This document shows, piece by piece, positions 1-7,430 of a DNA stretch of 64,000 nucleotides. Below the pieces are notes generated by a model that saw only the letters and a program-made list of their open reading frames with translations, was not told the origin of the DNA and did no database searches. Each line of letters begins with the position of its first letter. Position 1 is the first letter of the stretch. A program made the translations under genes and the position numbers. This stretch comes from a virus: positions 1 through 64,000 of the IMG/VR virus record IMGVR_UViG_3300044699_000032, one strand, 5' to 3'.

Positions 1-277
1 GCCCCCCAGTCTTCGCGTAAACTTTTCGCTTACCCCCCCGTCTAATTGGAAACGCTCACGTTTTCGCGGAGGTTGTGCGGTGCTTTGATGGTCGTGAGTT
101 GCATCGCGTTGCGGTATCGCGTTGCCACAATTTCGTCACGCCACCTGGGCGACGGGGCGAGTGCCGAGCGTTGTCGACGATGAAAGGCATGGCTTAAACC
201 GGAAGCGCGCGCCGATGCTTGCTCTGTGGCGGTAGCGCAACACTTCAAATCATGTGGCAATCATTTGAATATTTAAC

Positions 278-305
278 TTGCATGGCAATGGCCATGCTGT
301 ACACT
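278..305 (+). promoter_or_regulatory. Candidate sigma70-type promoter
   Basis: TTGCAT (278-283) and TACACT (300-305) are separated by 16 bases and lie about 45 bases before the first small gene. The match is moderate and was found by eye, so this is only a candidate. Confidence 0.3.
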
Positions 306-320
306 CTGCATTGTCGAAAC

Positions 321-333
321 CGGCCATTGGCCA
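321..333 (+). repeat. Start-associated repeat, copy 1
   Basis: CGGCC-ATT-GGCCA, a short inverted repeat 15 bases before the start codon at 349, followed by a GGGAG ribosome site. The same element precedes five other genes in the first 3.2 kb. Confidence 0.75.
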
Positions 334-348
334 CCACGGGAGACCACA

Positions 349-489
349 ATGCAAACGCTCGCAATCCTTCTGGTAATCGCTGGTCCGCTTGCTTGCTTCC
401 TAGGCTGCCTTGTTGCAGCGCTTGGGGAAGTGTGGAGCGAAGCACCTCGCAAGGCTAAGGACTACAGCAGCGACTACTGGAATCGCTAA
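349..489 (+). CDS. Small single-span membrane protein (46 aa)
   Basis: The ATG at 349 follows GGGAG with normal spacing and the start-associated repeat, which together make this short frame credible. Residues 4-26 are a hydrophobic helix with two cysteines; the remainder is a short charged tail ending in Asp-Tyr-Trp-Asn-Arg. It probably sits in the inner membrane with the tail in the cytoplasm. I recognise no family. It is the first of a co-oriented set of genes that share the same leader element and so are probably expressed together, perhaps early in infection. Confidence 0.6.
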   Translation: MQTLAILLVIAGPLACFLGCLVAALGEVWSEAPRKAKDYSSDYWNR

Positions 490-496
490 TCGCAAT

Positions 497-510
497 CGGC
501 CCTATGGCCA
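497..510 (+). repeat. Start-associated repeat, copy 2
   Basis: CGGCC-CTAT-GGCCA, 17 bases before the ATG at 528, with a GGGAGA ribosome site between them. Confidence 0.75.
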
Positions 511-527
511 GCACGGGAGATCACGTC

Positions 528-626
528 ATGGTTCGCACTATCGCAGAAACATTCATCACATGGTCAATCATGTCTAATGCCGTTGGCATTCTGATTAAGG
601 AGATACTTCCCCTGATCATGGGATGA
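528..626 (+). CDS. Tiny hydrophobic protein (32 aa)
   Basis: A 33-codon frame starting at an ATG preceded by a good ribosome site and the start-associated repeat. The product is largely hydrophobic with one likely membrane or amphipathic helix. Too short to classify. The main support for it being real is the leader, which is the same as that of its longer neighbours. Confidence 0.5.
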   Translation: MVRTIAETFITWSIMSNAVGILIKEILPLIMG

Positions 627-635
627 TTGCAGCGC

Positions 636-660
636 ATGCCCTAGGTCACGCCTAGGGTAT
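636..660 (+). terminator. Hairpin between small genes
   Basis: ATGCCCTAGG and CCTAGGGTAT pair (one G-T wobble) around a five-base loop, 10 bases after the previous stop. No T-run follows, so it may be an RNA-stability or processing hairpin rather than a strong intrinsic terminator. Confidence 0.4.
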
Positions 661-680
661 GAGCGGCAATCATGCCGGAT

Positions 681-694
681 CGGCCGCATGGCCA
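681..694 (+). repeat. Start-associated repeat, copy 3
   Basis: CGGCC-GCAT-GGCCA, 20 bases before the GTG start at 715, with AGGAG between them. Confidence 0.75.
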
Positions 695-714
695 CAGCCT
701 AGGAGTTCACGACA

Positions 715-1047
715 GTGAAAACCGCAATAGCAACTACTGTTATCTGTGCCCTGATATCGTCGCCTGCTGCTGCTGAACGAATGTCAGCCATGTCAGCCAT
801 GGCAATGATAAGCGCCTACACAACTAACTGTGCAGCATCGCTGCCGATCGCGGAGAACACTCTAAAATACGTGCAGATTCTACTCGATGCCGAAGGCATT
901 AGCGCCAATGGCTCAACCGCAAAGGATCAGCAATTCAGGGCACAGACTATTCTGCTGGCAACTAAATATGGCGAAACCATCAAAGGTAATCCGGTGGCCA
1001 TGTGCGCCACGTTAGAAAAGTCGCTTGCATCACAGCCTAAGCGATAA
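715..1047 (+). CDS. Predicted exported protein (110 aa)
   Basis: The GTG at 715 is chosen because AGGAG and the start-associated repeat lie directly upstream. The N-terminus is a classical Sec signal peptide: Met-Lys-Thr, a hydrophobic stretch to about residue 16, then a Pro-Ala-Ala-Ala cleavage site near residue 20. The mature part is about 90 residues, mostly helical, with two cysteines (about residues 39 and 97) that could form a disulfide in the periplasm. No family recognised. An exported protein in an early-type region may act on the host envelope, but this is inference. Confidence 0.65.
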   Translation: MKTAIATTVICALISSPAAAERMSAMSAMAMISAYTTNCAASLPIAENTLKYVQILLDAEGISANGSTAKDQQFRAQTILLATKYGETIKGNPVAMCATLEKSLASQPKR

Positions 1048-1066
1048 TAGGATAATCACGTTCAAC

Positions 1067-1080
1067 CGGCCGCATGGCCA
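1067..1080 (+). repeat. Start-associated repeat, copy 4
   Basis: CGGCC-GCAT-GGCCA, 17 bases before the ATG at 1098. It has the same core as copy 3. Confidence 0.75.
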
Positions 1081-1097
1081 CAGCAGGAGTTAAGACA

Positions 1098-1978
1098 ATG
1101 GCTAACATTCTCTCACAACGCGCGATGCTCATGACGCTAAGCCTCACGGCGTGGAGCGCGCGCAAACTCGACAAGCGGATCACGGACGAAACCAACGCGC
1201 GCCATGGCGCGGGACATGACGCGGGACGCTACAACAAGCAATTGTTGGCAAAGGAAGCGCTTGCGGAGATCGCGCGAATTGATGCTGAAATCCGTGCGCA
1301 TTACTACGCCGTGACGTCACCATGGCTTGACCGGGAAGGGACGCGAATTCTTTCGTCCGTTCACGCCGTTTCGGAATTGCAATGGTTCCAGCAAAAGCGC
1401 CATGAACGCGAGGATGCAGTATCGCGTTTCGTCGAGGGATATCCTGACTTTGTTCGGGACGCGCGCGCGCGGCTAAATGGCATGTTTCTCCGAGTCGGAC
1501 TATCCTGCCACGTCGACGGTAGCGGGCAAGTTCCGGTTTAGCGTGTCGGTCGATAATGTGCCCGATGCTGATGACTTTCGCGTGGCCATGGCTGACGGGC
1601 AGGCGGATGATATCCGGCGCGAAATCGAGGCGCGTTCGAATGCGGCGGTTGAGACCTGTAATCCGCGATTGTTATCGCGCATTGCCGAGCATGTCGGCAA
1701 AATGTCGGAGCGGCTCAAAGCGTACCGGCCGGCGGTAGGGGACAACAAGGCCGAAGGCATTTTCCGCGACTCGCTGGTCGAAAATGTCCGCGATCTTGTC
1801 GCCCTACTGCCTGCCCTAAATATCACCTAGCGATCCGGCATTGGCTCAAATTGCCGAGCGCATGAAGTCTCTCACTATCGAGGATGCGACGGCACTCCGC
1901 GATCTTCCTGCGGTACGGGAATCGGTCGCGCGCGATGCTGACGCAATCCTGGCCGATGTGACGGCCTTTCTCGCCTAG
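1098..1978 (+). CDS. DUF3150-like protein (frameshifted)
   Basis: The start at 1098 is set by the repeat-plus-AGGAG leader. The protein reads on through two apparent single-base indels, near 1480 (just after Leu-Asn-Gly-Met-Phe) and near 1828, to the TAG at 1976-1978, giving about 293 residues. The N-terminal part (Ser-Ala-Arg-Lys-Leu-Asp-Lys, then Asp-Ala-Gly-Arg-Tyr-Asn-Lys) and the Asp-Tyr-Pro segment in the middle fit what I remember of phage DUF3150 proteins, which are often found beside MoxR ATPases and VWA proteins, as here. Function unknown. A role as substrate or adaptor of the neighbouring ATPase is inference. The family assignment is from memory and moderately sure. Confidence 0.65.
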
Positions 1979-1995
1979 TGTGCTCTAAATGCAAC

Positions 1996-2022
1996 AAGCC
2001 CCGGAATATGCTGCCGGGGCTT
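1996..2022 (+). terminator. Intrinsic-terminator-like hairpin
   Basis: AAGCCCCGG and CCGGGGCTT form a perfect 9-bp stem around a nine-base loop, 17 bases after the stop of the preceding gene. The downstream T content is low, so termination may be partial. Confidence 0.55.
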
Positions 2023-2062
2023 GCTTGCGTCCTAAATACCTATAGAATGATCACGTCGAAAC

Positions 2063-2076
2063 CGGCCCTTTGGCCA
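2063..2076 (+). repeat. Start-associated repeat, copy 5
   Basis: CGGCC-CTTT-GGCCA, 17 bases before the ATG at 2094. A TATAGAAT box (2041-2048), possibly a -10 element, lies just upstream. Confidence 0.75.
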
Positions 2077-2093
2077 TAGCAGGAGATCAAGCC

Positions 2094-3174
2094 ATGTCTA
2101 ATCTCAACCTAGTCACGATGAACCCGACCGAGGCGCGCGACGCGCTTGTTAGGTTCTACAAAATCAATCAACCGGTCATGTTCTACGGTGATCCCGGTGC
2201 GGGCAAGACGTCTATGGTGCGCGATGTTTGCAACAATGCGAGCGCGCTACTTGGCCATCCGCTTGGACTGGTGACCTGGAATCTTTCCATGATGGAAGCC
2301 GTCGACTTGCGCGGCTTGCCTCATGACAACGGGAGCGAAACCGTATGGCGCAAGCCTTCTAATTTTCCGCAGGCAGAACGCGACGGCCTGAAAGGGATTC
2401 TTTTTCTGGACGAAGCGAACACCGCGCGGCAATTGTTCCCGACTCTGATGCAGCTAGTGCTCGATAGGCAGGCAGGCGAACACAAGTTGTTAGATGGGTG
2501 GCTGCCGGTAATCGCTGGCAACTACCGTTCTGCAAAAGGCGTTGCCTGCGATATGCCTGCGCCTTTCAATAATCGCGTGGCGCATATCGATTACGTCCCT
2601 TGCTGGCGTTTCTTTGCTGGTGAACTCGCCGCGAAAATCGGCTACATCCTCTTGTCGTCGCCTATGTGCGCTTTCGCCCCGATATGCTTTCGCTGATGCC
2701 GGGAAAAAAGCCGGATGCGAACCATATCCCTGCGATCCCTGCTGACGCGCGCGCCTATCCGACCTGCCGCGTCATGGGAAGCCGTTTCTAACTTGCTGAA
2801 AAGCAATCCCTCCGACAACGTGCGCCAGCGGCTTATTGCGTCTCTGATCGGACCGGAAGCGGCGGCAGACTTCGAATCGTTTTTCGTGGTCGCGCGCGAT
2901 GTGACTCCGATTGCCGACATTGTCGCGTCGCCTGATACGGCACCATTGCCGACGCAGATTGGCTTGCTTCATGCCGTGACGTCAGCACTCGCGAGCTATG
3001 CGACGCGGGACAACTTCGCAGCGCATCATTCGGTACGGAAAGCGGCTTGCCGATGCCTGGTCAAAGGGAATTCTACGTTGTCCTTGGAACGACGCGACGC
3101 GCCGCAATCCGGACCTAAAAACAACCGGTGCATATACGACTTGGATTGGCGAAAACCCGGACCTGCTAACCTGA
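2094..3174 (+). CDS. MoxR-type AAA+ ATPase (frameshifted)
   Basis: The start at 2094 follows the repeat leader and AGGAG. The N-terminal 170 residues are clear: a Walker A motif Gly-Asp-Pro-Gly-Ala-Gly-Lys-Thr near residue 36 and a Walker B Ile-Leu-Phe-Leu-Asp-Glu near residue 103, followed by a sensor region with Asn-Arg-Val. Single-base breaks near 2600 and 2765 and a third near 3050 move the remaining helical lid into other frames; it ends at the TGA at 3172-3174 for about 360 residues, normal for the MoxR/CobS group. MoxR ATPases usually act as chaperones with a VWA partner, and such a partner is the next gene. A role in phage biology is not established. Confidence 0.85.
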
Positions 3175-3179
3175 TCAAT

Positions 3180-3193
3180 CGGCCCCTTGGCCA
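3180..3193 (+). repeat. Start-associated repeat, copy 6
   Basis: CGGCC-CCTT-GGCCA, 17 bases before the ATG at 3211, only six bases after the stop of the ATPase gene. Confidence 0.75.
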
Positions 3194-3210
3194 CAACGGA
3201 GTCACGCTCA

Positions 3211-4625
3211 ATGTCTAACGTCTCTCAAATCACGGTGGCGCTCGCGAAAGCCCGGACGCAACTTCTCATGTCTGGAGTGTCCGGCGCTTTCCATGGTGCG
3301 CTTCGCAATGTCGCTTGTGCCCGTCATTCGTCCCGATATCGAAACCGCCGCAACGGACGGACGGCATTTTTTCTACAACGCAACATGGTTCGACACGTTG
3401 TCGGAGCGTGAACGCGTTGGCGTTCTCGTTCATGAGATCAGGCACCTAATCGCGCTACACCATTGCCGCCGCAACGGCCGCGAGCTTGTCGGAATTCAAT
3501 ATCGCGGCGGACTACGCGATTAATCCCGGCATCGTCGCGGATGGTTTCAAGCTTCCTGCAAGTGTTCTGATCGATCCGCAGTATGCCGGTTTGAGTGCGG
3601 AAGAGATTTTCCGCTTGCGGCAGGTGCAGCAGCAACAAGCGGCGTCATCGGAGGGCGACGCGTCCGATGATAGCGGCGAGCAATCGGACGAAAGCGGCGA
3701 GACCAGCGAGGATGAAACCGAAGGCGATCAAAGCGACACCAGCGACAAGCAAGGCGAGACCGAAAGCGAGTCGTCCGATGTCGACGGCAACGGCGATACA
3801 GAGTCGGAGAAAGGCGACGGCAAAGGCGACGGCGAACAAGGCGACGACTCCGAGGGCGAGGGCGAGGGCGACAACGCCAGCGACAACGCCGCGCCTATCT
3901 CTGATCCCGGTTCATGCGGCGGGATTATGGACGCCGCGCCAACGCAAGACGCTGCAGCGATGGCGCAAGCGGAGTCAGATATCGATCAGAGAATCCGACA
4001 AGCAATTGCCGTTGCGCGCAAGGCGAATGGTGGCGAATTGCCTGCGGACCTTGCGCGGCTTGTCGGAGAGTTGAAGGCACCTAAGCTAGACGCGCGCGAC
4101 ATGCTGCGGCGCTTTCATCGATCGCAGCATTCAAAAGTCATACGCATGGACGCGACCGAACAAGCGCTATCTGAGTCACGGCTTGACACTGCCGTCCCTA
4201 ATCTCAGATCGGCCCCGGTCACATCGTTGCGCTTGTCGACGTGTCCGGTTCACTTTGGTCGGATGCCGCACAAGCGGCTTTGACCAGTGAACTTGCAAGG
4301 CGCACTCGACAATGGTGCAGCGGACCAAATCACCATTGTCTATGCCGACGTCGACGTGACCGGATCAGCCGAATATTTTCCCGGCGATCGAATTGAAGTT
4401 CAGGCCGAAGGCGGCGGCGGTACCGATTTCGCCGCGCCGCTGCAATGGGTGGCTGACAATTGCGAGAACGTTGCAGCGATCCTTTACCTAACGGACATGC
4501 AAACATGCGACTACGGAGATGAGCCGGACGCGCCGCTGCTGTGGCTTGTTTGCGGCGATCCGCGCGAAGCGAAATACTGGGTAGAGCGCGCGCCGTTCGG
4601 TGAGGTAATCTATATCGATGAATGA
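3211..4625 (+). CDS. Metallopeptidase-like/VWA protein (frameshifted)
   Basis: Starts at 3211 behind the repeat leader. With indels near 3290, 3490, 4205 and 4300 the frame runs to 4625, about 470 residues. In order: an N-terminal domain with the zinc-binding motif His-Glu-Ile-Arg-His (about residue 80), a very acidic Ser/Asp/Glu/Gly-rich linker (about 3640-3895), a helical segment, and a VWA domain with all MIDAS parts: Asp-Val-Ser-Gly-Ser, Gly-Gly-Thr-Asp and Leu-Thr-Asp. This order is that of the putative metallopeptidase plus DUF2201 VWA-like family. It is the natural partner of the MoxR ATPase next door. Cleavage targets and the role in infection are unknown. Confidence 0.8.
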
Positions 4626-4636
4626 TCGGAGTTTAA

Positions 4637-4657
4637 GCCCGCGCCACGCGCGCGGGC
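4637..4657 (+). terminator. GC-rich hairpin after the VWA gene
   Basis: GCCCGCGC and GCGCGGGC form an 8-bp stem with a five-base loop 11 bases after the stop at 4625. No T-run; possible weak terminator. Confidence 0.45.
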
Positions 4658-4692
4658 ATATGCGGCGATCATGCCGACAACGGAAAGTCACA

Positions 4693-5215
4693 ATGGAGCA
4701 TGTCCAGATAACAAAACCGGCGCGCCGATATGTCGCCAAGGCTTTGCCGCTCGACACAGGGGGCTACCTTGCGCATTTCGCGTTTCCCGGAGTGCCGCCG
4801 CGCTATGTGCTGCAAGAACGGCCGTGCTGGTCATATTCGAATCGTCTCGCGACGCAGAGGAAGGCCGCGCGCGCTTGCCTATTCGACGCGCTCAACTCGC
4901 GTCCTTCTGATCGGTCGAAACGGGAACGCTATCGACTCATGTCGGGCGCGGAACTGGCTGACATGGTGCGCGCGGTTGGGATCACGCCCACCTTTTTCTG
5001 CTACCTCTGGGGATGCAGCACAGAACGGTTTTTTTCTTGGGTGGACGAAACGCCAGACAAATCGGGCCGCGTCCACGGTCCGCCGCATGGCGTTCGCCTG
5101 CTGCTAGAAACGTGGCTGCGCTACCCTGAAACCCTAGGACCTAGCCGAAGTCTTAACCGAGCAAAACACCAGCGAAAGGAATCCACGACGGGAAACCAGC
5201 AACGCCGCAGAATAG
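4693..5215 (+). CDS. HTH-containing protein, probable DNA-binding
   Basis: The start at 4693 follows GGAAAG and a sequence resembling the last half of the start-associated leader but without its inverted repeat. Residues about 75-140 look like an atypical XRE-type helix-turn-helix: Ser-Gly-Ala-Glu-Leu-Ala-Asp-Met-Val, then Leu-Trp-Gly-Cys-Ser and a Pro-Pro-His-Gly-Val-Arg-Leu-Leu-Leu-Glu segment. One indel near 5139 would give a natural end at the TAG at 5213-5215; without it the frame runs on to 5472 through hairpin and repeat sequence, which looks non-coding. It may regulate the rightward genes. Confidence 0.55.
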
Positions 5216-5267
5216 AACGGGCAGGCGGACCGGGAAACCGGCCGCGCGTGCGTTTCTACGGTTCGCC

Positions 5268-5286
5268 CCCGCCTAGTGAGGGCGGG
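5268..5286 (+). terminator. Hairpin CCCGCC/GGCGGG
   Basis: A 6-bp GC stem with a seven-base loop, about 50 bases beyond the corrected end of the preceding gene. Candidate end of the rightward transcript. Confidence 0.35.
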
Positions 5287-5397
5287 ACCGCGTCCGAAAC
5301 GCGCCTACGGGCTCGCGACGGGCAGCGCGCGCCTATGGTGCGAGCGTACCGCGATGGGACCATTGTGCGCCGCAGCATGAGGCGAGAATTGTGCGGT

Positions 5398-5451
5398 GCG
5401 GCACGGGGCGAAATACCCCCATCCGCGTTTATGAGCCCTACCCCGTGCCGC
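5398..5451. repeat. 11-bp inverted repeat around repeat copy 1
   Basis: GCGGCACGGGG at 5398-5408 is perfectly complementary to CCCCGTGCCGC at 5441-5451. The pair brackets the first 16-bp direct repeat and lies between convergent genes. Confidence 0.6.
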
Positions 5452-5537
5452 GTTTATGAGCCCTATTTTTGATTTTTGACCCATCCGCGTTTATGAGCCC
5501 GATTTTCCAGCCGGACCCCTGCCGCGTTTATGAGCCC
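5423..5537. repeat. Four direct 16-bp repeats (iteron-like)
   Basis: CCGCGTTTATGAGCCC occurs exactly at 5423-5438, 5448-5463, 5485-5500 and 5522-5537. Spacings between starts are 25, 37 and 37 bases. The set sits between the rightward left-arm genes and the leftward HNH gene; the last copy lies in the 3' end of the HNH gene. It could be a replication iteron set or a binding array for a regulator. Confidence 0.8.
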
Positions 5538-5914
5538 GGTTTTGGATAACCGTCCGCGCCGATCGCCGGTTTGACTCGCCGGAAAATATTTCGTCGCGTG
5601 ATCGCGATCGCTTCCGCGCTGTCGAGCCGAAGCTGGTCGACCTTGATCGCGCCCGCTTCCCACATCCGTTCGAGCGCCGCCTTCACCATCGAATGGTGCC
5701 AATGGCACGCTGGTTGCCAATTACCCGGATCGCGGAATAGCGTCTGATCGCCGCGGTGCGGAATGATATGGTCAACTACATCCGCAGCAATTTCCAAGTT
5801 AACCGCCGCGCAACCGACGCATAACCGATGAGCGTGTAAGTAATTCGTGCGAGCACGCAGCCATTTCTCGTCGTAACCTCTTGGCTGTCTCAGCCGTGTC
5901 GGCCGACCACGCAT
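5528..5914 (-). CDS. HNH endonuclease (128 aa)
   Basis: The ATG at 5914 is chosen because it has GGGAG upstream and begins after the stop of the NusG-like gene; the longer frame to 6061 would overlap that gene. The product starts with a basic stretch and carries Val-Asp-His-Ile-Ile-Pro (about residue 45), then Asn-Trp-Gln-Pro-Ala-Cys-His-Trp-His-His, the HNH nuclease core. Small phage HNH proteins commonly help the terminase during DNA packaging, or are homing nucleases. Here it is far from terL on the linear map, although circular permutation could bring them closer. Confidence 0.75.
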   Translation of the reverse strand: MRGRPTRLRQPRGYDEKWLRARTNYLHAHRLCVGCAAVNLEIAADVVDHIIPHRGDQTLFRDPGNWQPACHWHHSMVKAALERMWEAGAIKVDQLRLDSAEAIAITRRNIFRRVKPAIGADGYPKPGS

Positions 5915-5963
5915 CCGCACTCCCGCTCGCTGCAGGTTACGCAAAATGGGCACTTCTGAATTT

Positions 5964-6449
5964 TCAGACCGTGACCAGATCGCGCTCGAATAATTCCAAC
6001 TCGACGTCAGACCCCAACAGGGAAAACAGTACCCGTGCTTTGAACTTGTCAGACAGGCCAAGATAAACGCCTGCCCATTCTTCCTTGCGCCTTAGCTTTA
6101 CTTGCTGACCGGGACAGAAACTACTGTCGACGCGCACATAGCCGGTCGGACCCTCGCGCGATCGTAATTCCGCGACCACTCGGGGATCGACCGAATAGAT
6201 GAACCCGCTATGTCGAAGGAAATCTCGCACACCGATGAGATTGCGGATGAATTCCCACTGGTCGAGAACCCATGCGAAGAGGTAGCTCGGAAACAATTCC
6301 CTGGCGACCATGCCGCCGGCGCGGAGATTGACCAGATAGCGGGGGCAGTAGGTTTTCATGCCGCGCGCCTTGATTTGGGCCTCAACCGTCTTTTCGGAGC
6401 CGGTGCGACACGCAACTAGAACGATTACGGGTTCGATTGCTACCACCAC
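5964..6449 (-). CDS. NusG/RfaH-like transcription factor
   Basis: About 161 residues. The N-terminal NGN-type domain has the characteristic early segment Cys-Arg-Thr-Gly-Ser-Glu-Lys, then Cys-Pro-Arg-Tyr and a Phe-Pro-Ser-Tyr-Leu-Phe motif near residue 55. The C-terminal part carries a KOW-like element with Pro-Gly-Gln-Gln-Val and Glu-Trp-Ala-Gly-Val. Specialised NusG paralogues such as RfaH bind RNA polymerase and suppress termination. The start is GTG, and two adjacent GTGs are possible (6449 or 6446). The gene begins about 85 bases beyond a strong terminator of the upstream leftward operon, so it could be self-regulated by antitermination or promote late transcription. Confidence 0.8.
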   Translation of the reverse strand: MVVAIEPVIVLVACRTGSEKTVEAQIKARGMKTYCPRYLVNLRAGGMVARELFPSYLFAWVLDQWEFIRNLIGVRDFLRHSGFIYSVDPRVVAELRSREGPTGYVRVDSSFCPGQQVKLRRKEEWAGVYLGLSDKFKARVLFSLLGSDVELELFERDLVTV

Positions 6450-6533
6450 GAATTTTATTCCGCAATATTGTTCCGTCTATCCTTTGGGGCATCGGGATAT
6501 TTTTCGTCAAGGGGTTGGGGCAGACTGTGAACC

Positions 6534-6572
6534 AAAAAAAGTGGGGTAGACTGCTCGGGAGGAGTCTACCCC
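6534..6572 (-). terminator. Rho-independent terminator of the leftward early operon
   Basis: On the minus strand GGGGTAGACT pairs with AGTCTACCCC around a ten-base loop, followed by AC and seven Ts (A-run 6534-6540). It lies 84 bases beyond the last gene of the 12.0-6.65 kb operon. Confidence 0.85.
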
Positions 6573-6586
6573 AACCGTCGGACGGT

Positions 6587-6617
6587 CCGAGCTATGCCAC
6601 ATGCGCGCATAGCTCGG
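6587..6617. repeat. 11-bp inverted repeat beside the terminator
   Basis: CCGAGCTATGC pairs with GCATAGCTCGG around nine bases. A further 6-bp hairpin (GGTAGG/CCTACC, about 6619-6634) follows. Together with the terminator they form a cluster of three hairpins in 100 bases, perhaps a transcript end or an antitermination control region. Confidence 0.55.
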
Positions 6618-6655
6618 GGGTAGGTCACCCTACCGGCCATGCCCTCAAATCGCTT

Positions 6656-6886
6656 CTAGACGGCTCCGGCGTCGGTTTCTTTGGTGTTTAAAATCCCGAG
6701 TGCCAACCCGCGAGCCGCATCCCGAGCCCGTGTGATGTTGACCATGTCAGTCAGCGACCCGTCAGGTTTCTTAACGCGCCACATCCCAGGATATTTGGAA
6801 TCCTCCACTATCTCGACGATTGTGCGCCCTTTCAGGCGCAGTTCATTCCCTTTCCACAGCAGATCAATGTTGTTGTAGACACGCAC
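6656..6886 (-). CDS. Hypothetical phage protein (76 aa)
   Basis: Begins directly after the stop of the upstream coiled-coil gene, which supports translational coupling. A compact small protein with an early Leu-Leu-Trp-Lys-Gly segment and a basic middle that looks like a beta-rich fold; the tail is Ala/Thr-rich. I recognise no family. It is the last gene of the leftward early operon, before the terminator. Confidence 0.6.
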   Translation of the reverse strand: MRVYNNIDLLWKGNELRLKGRTIVEIVEDSKYPGMWRVKKPDGSLTDMVNITRARDAARGLALGILNTKETDAGAV

Positions 6887-6887
6887 G

Positions 6888-7412
6888 TCACGCCCCCTTC
6901 GGTCCGGCGGTCACCACGGCCGGAAATGGATCGTCGCCGGGCTCGGGCTCGACGGCGATCGCTTCGGGCTGGTCGGCGGACCGCTCGATCTCGGCGGCCA
7001 GCGTCCCGAGATTCACCTGACCACCACTCGTCTCCGTGTTGGCTGCGTCGAGGCACTTGAGAATTATCGCGCCGGCGGTGTGGAATTGTGAAACCAGATT
7101 GTTCAACTTGAACCTGTAAGCGTCCCGCTCGGTCATCAGTCGTTCCTGCTGCCGCTCGATCGCGTCCGTCAGATCGGTCGTGCGCTTTTCGAGCCGCTTG
7201 ATCTCGGCTTCCGCCATCAGCGCGCGCCGCCGCCAGTCGTCCATTTCGCGGCCGAGCCGCTCGATCTCGTCGACTTGGTCCAGATGCCGCTGCGCAACCC
7301 GCAACGCCTCTTCGGCGTAGACCGCCTCGGTATTGTTCCGGCGCGGCGGCTCGGGCGGGCGCGGCGGCGCGGGCATCGGCGTGACTTTCGGCAGCGTGCG
7401 TTTGTCGTTCAT
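6888..7412 (-). CDS. Coiled-coil protein (174 aa)
   Basis: The N-terminus is proline-rich (residues 8-25). Residues about 30-115 are a long charged helix with heptad-like spacing, almost certainly a coiled coil. The C-terminus is acidic with Glu-Pro-Glu-Pro. Function unknown; it lies among replication and recombination genes and might organise or tether one of those proteins. Confidence 0.65.
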   Translation of the reverse strand: MNDKRTLPKVTPMPAPPRPPEPPRRNNTEAVYAEEALRVAQRHLDQVDEIERLGREMDDWRRRALMAEAEIKRLEKRTTDLTDAIERQQERLMTERDAYRFKLNNLVSQFHTAGAIILKCLDAANTETSGGQVNLGTLAAEIERSADQPEAIAVEPEPGDDPFPAVVTAGPKGA

Positions 7413-7430
7413 GGTGCTTTCCTTCCTCGG

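Larger units (their letters stand above)
1..348. other. Left-end non-coding stretch
   Basis: I see no convincing gene here. Short open frames exist on both strands but lack a ribosome site and any recognisable protein. The right end (about 270-348) carries a candidate promoter and the first copy of the start-associated repeat, so this stretch probably serves as the upstream region of the rightward gene set. Confidence 0.5.

Noticed and set aside
4618-5472. 284-codon reading of the HTH gene
   Set aside because: The first 25 codons lie before the ribosome site, and the last 85 run over hairpins and the direct repeats with an unlikely composition. The shorter, frame-corrected version is preferred.
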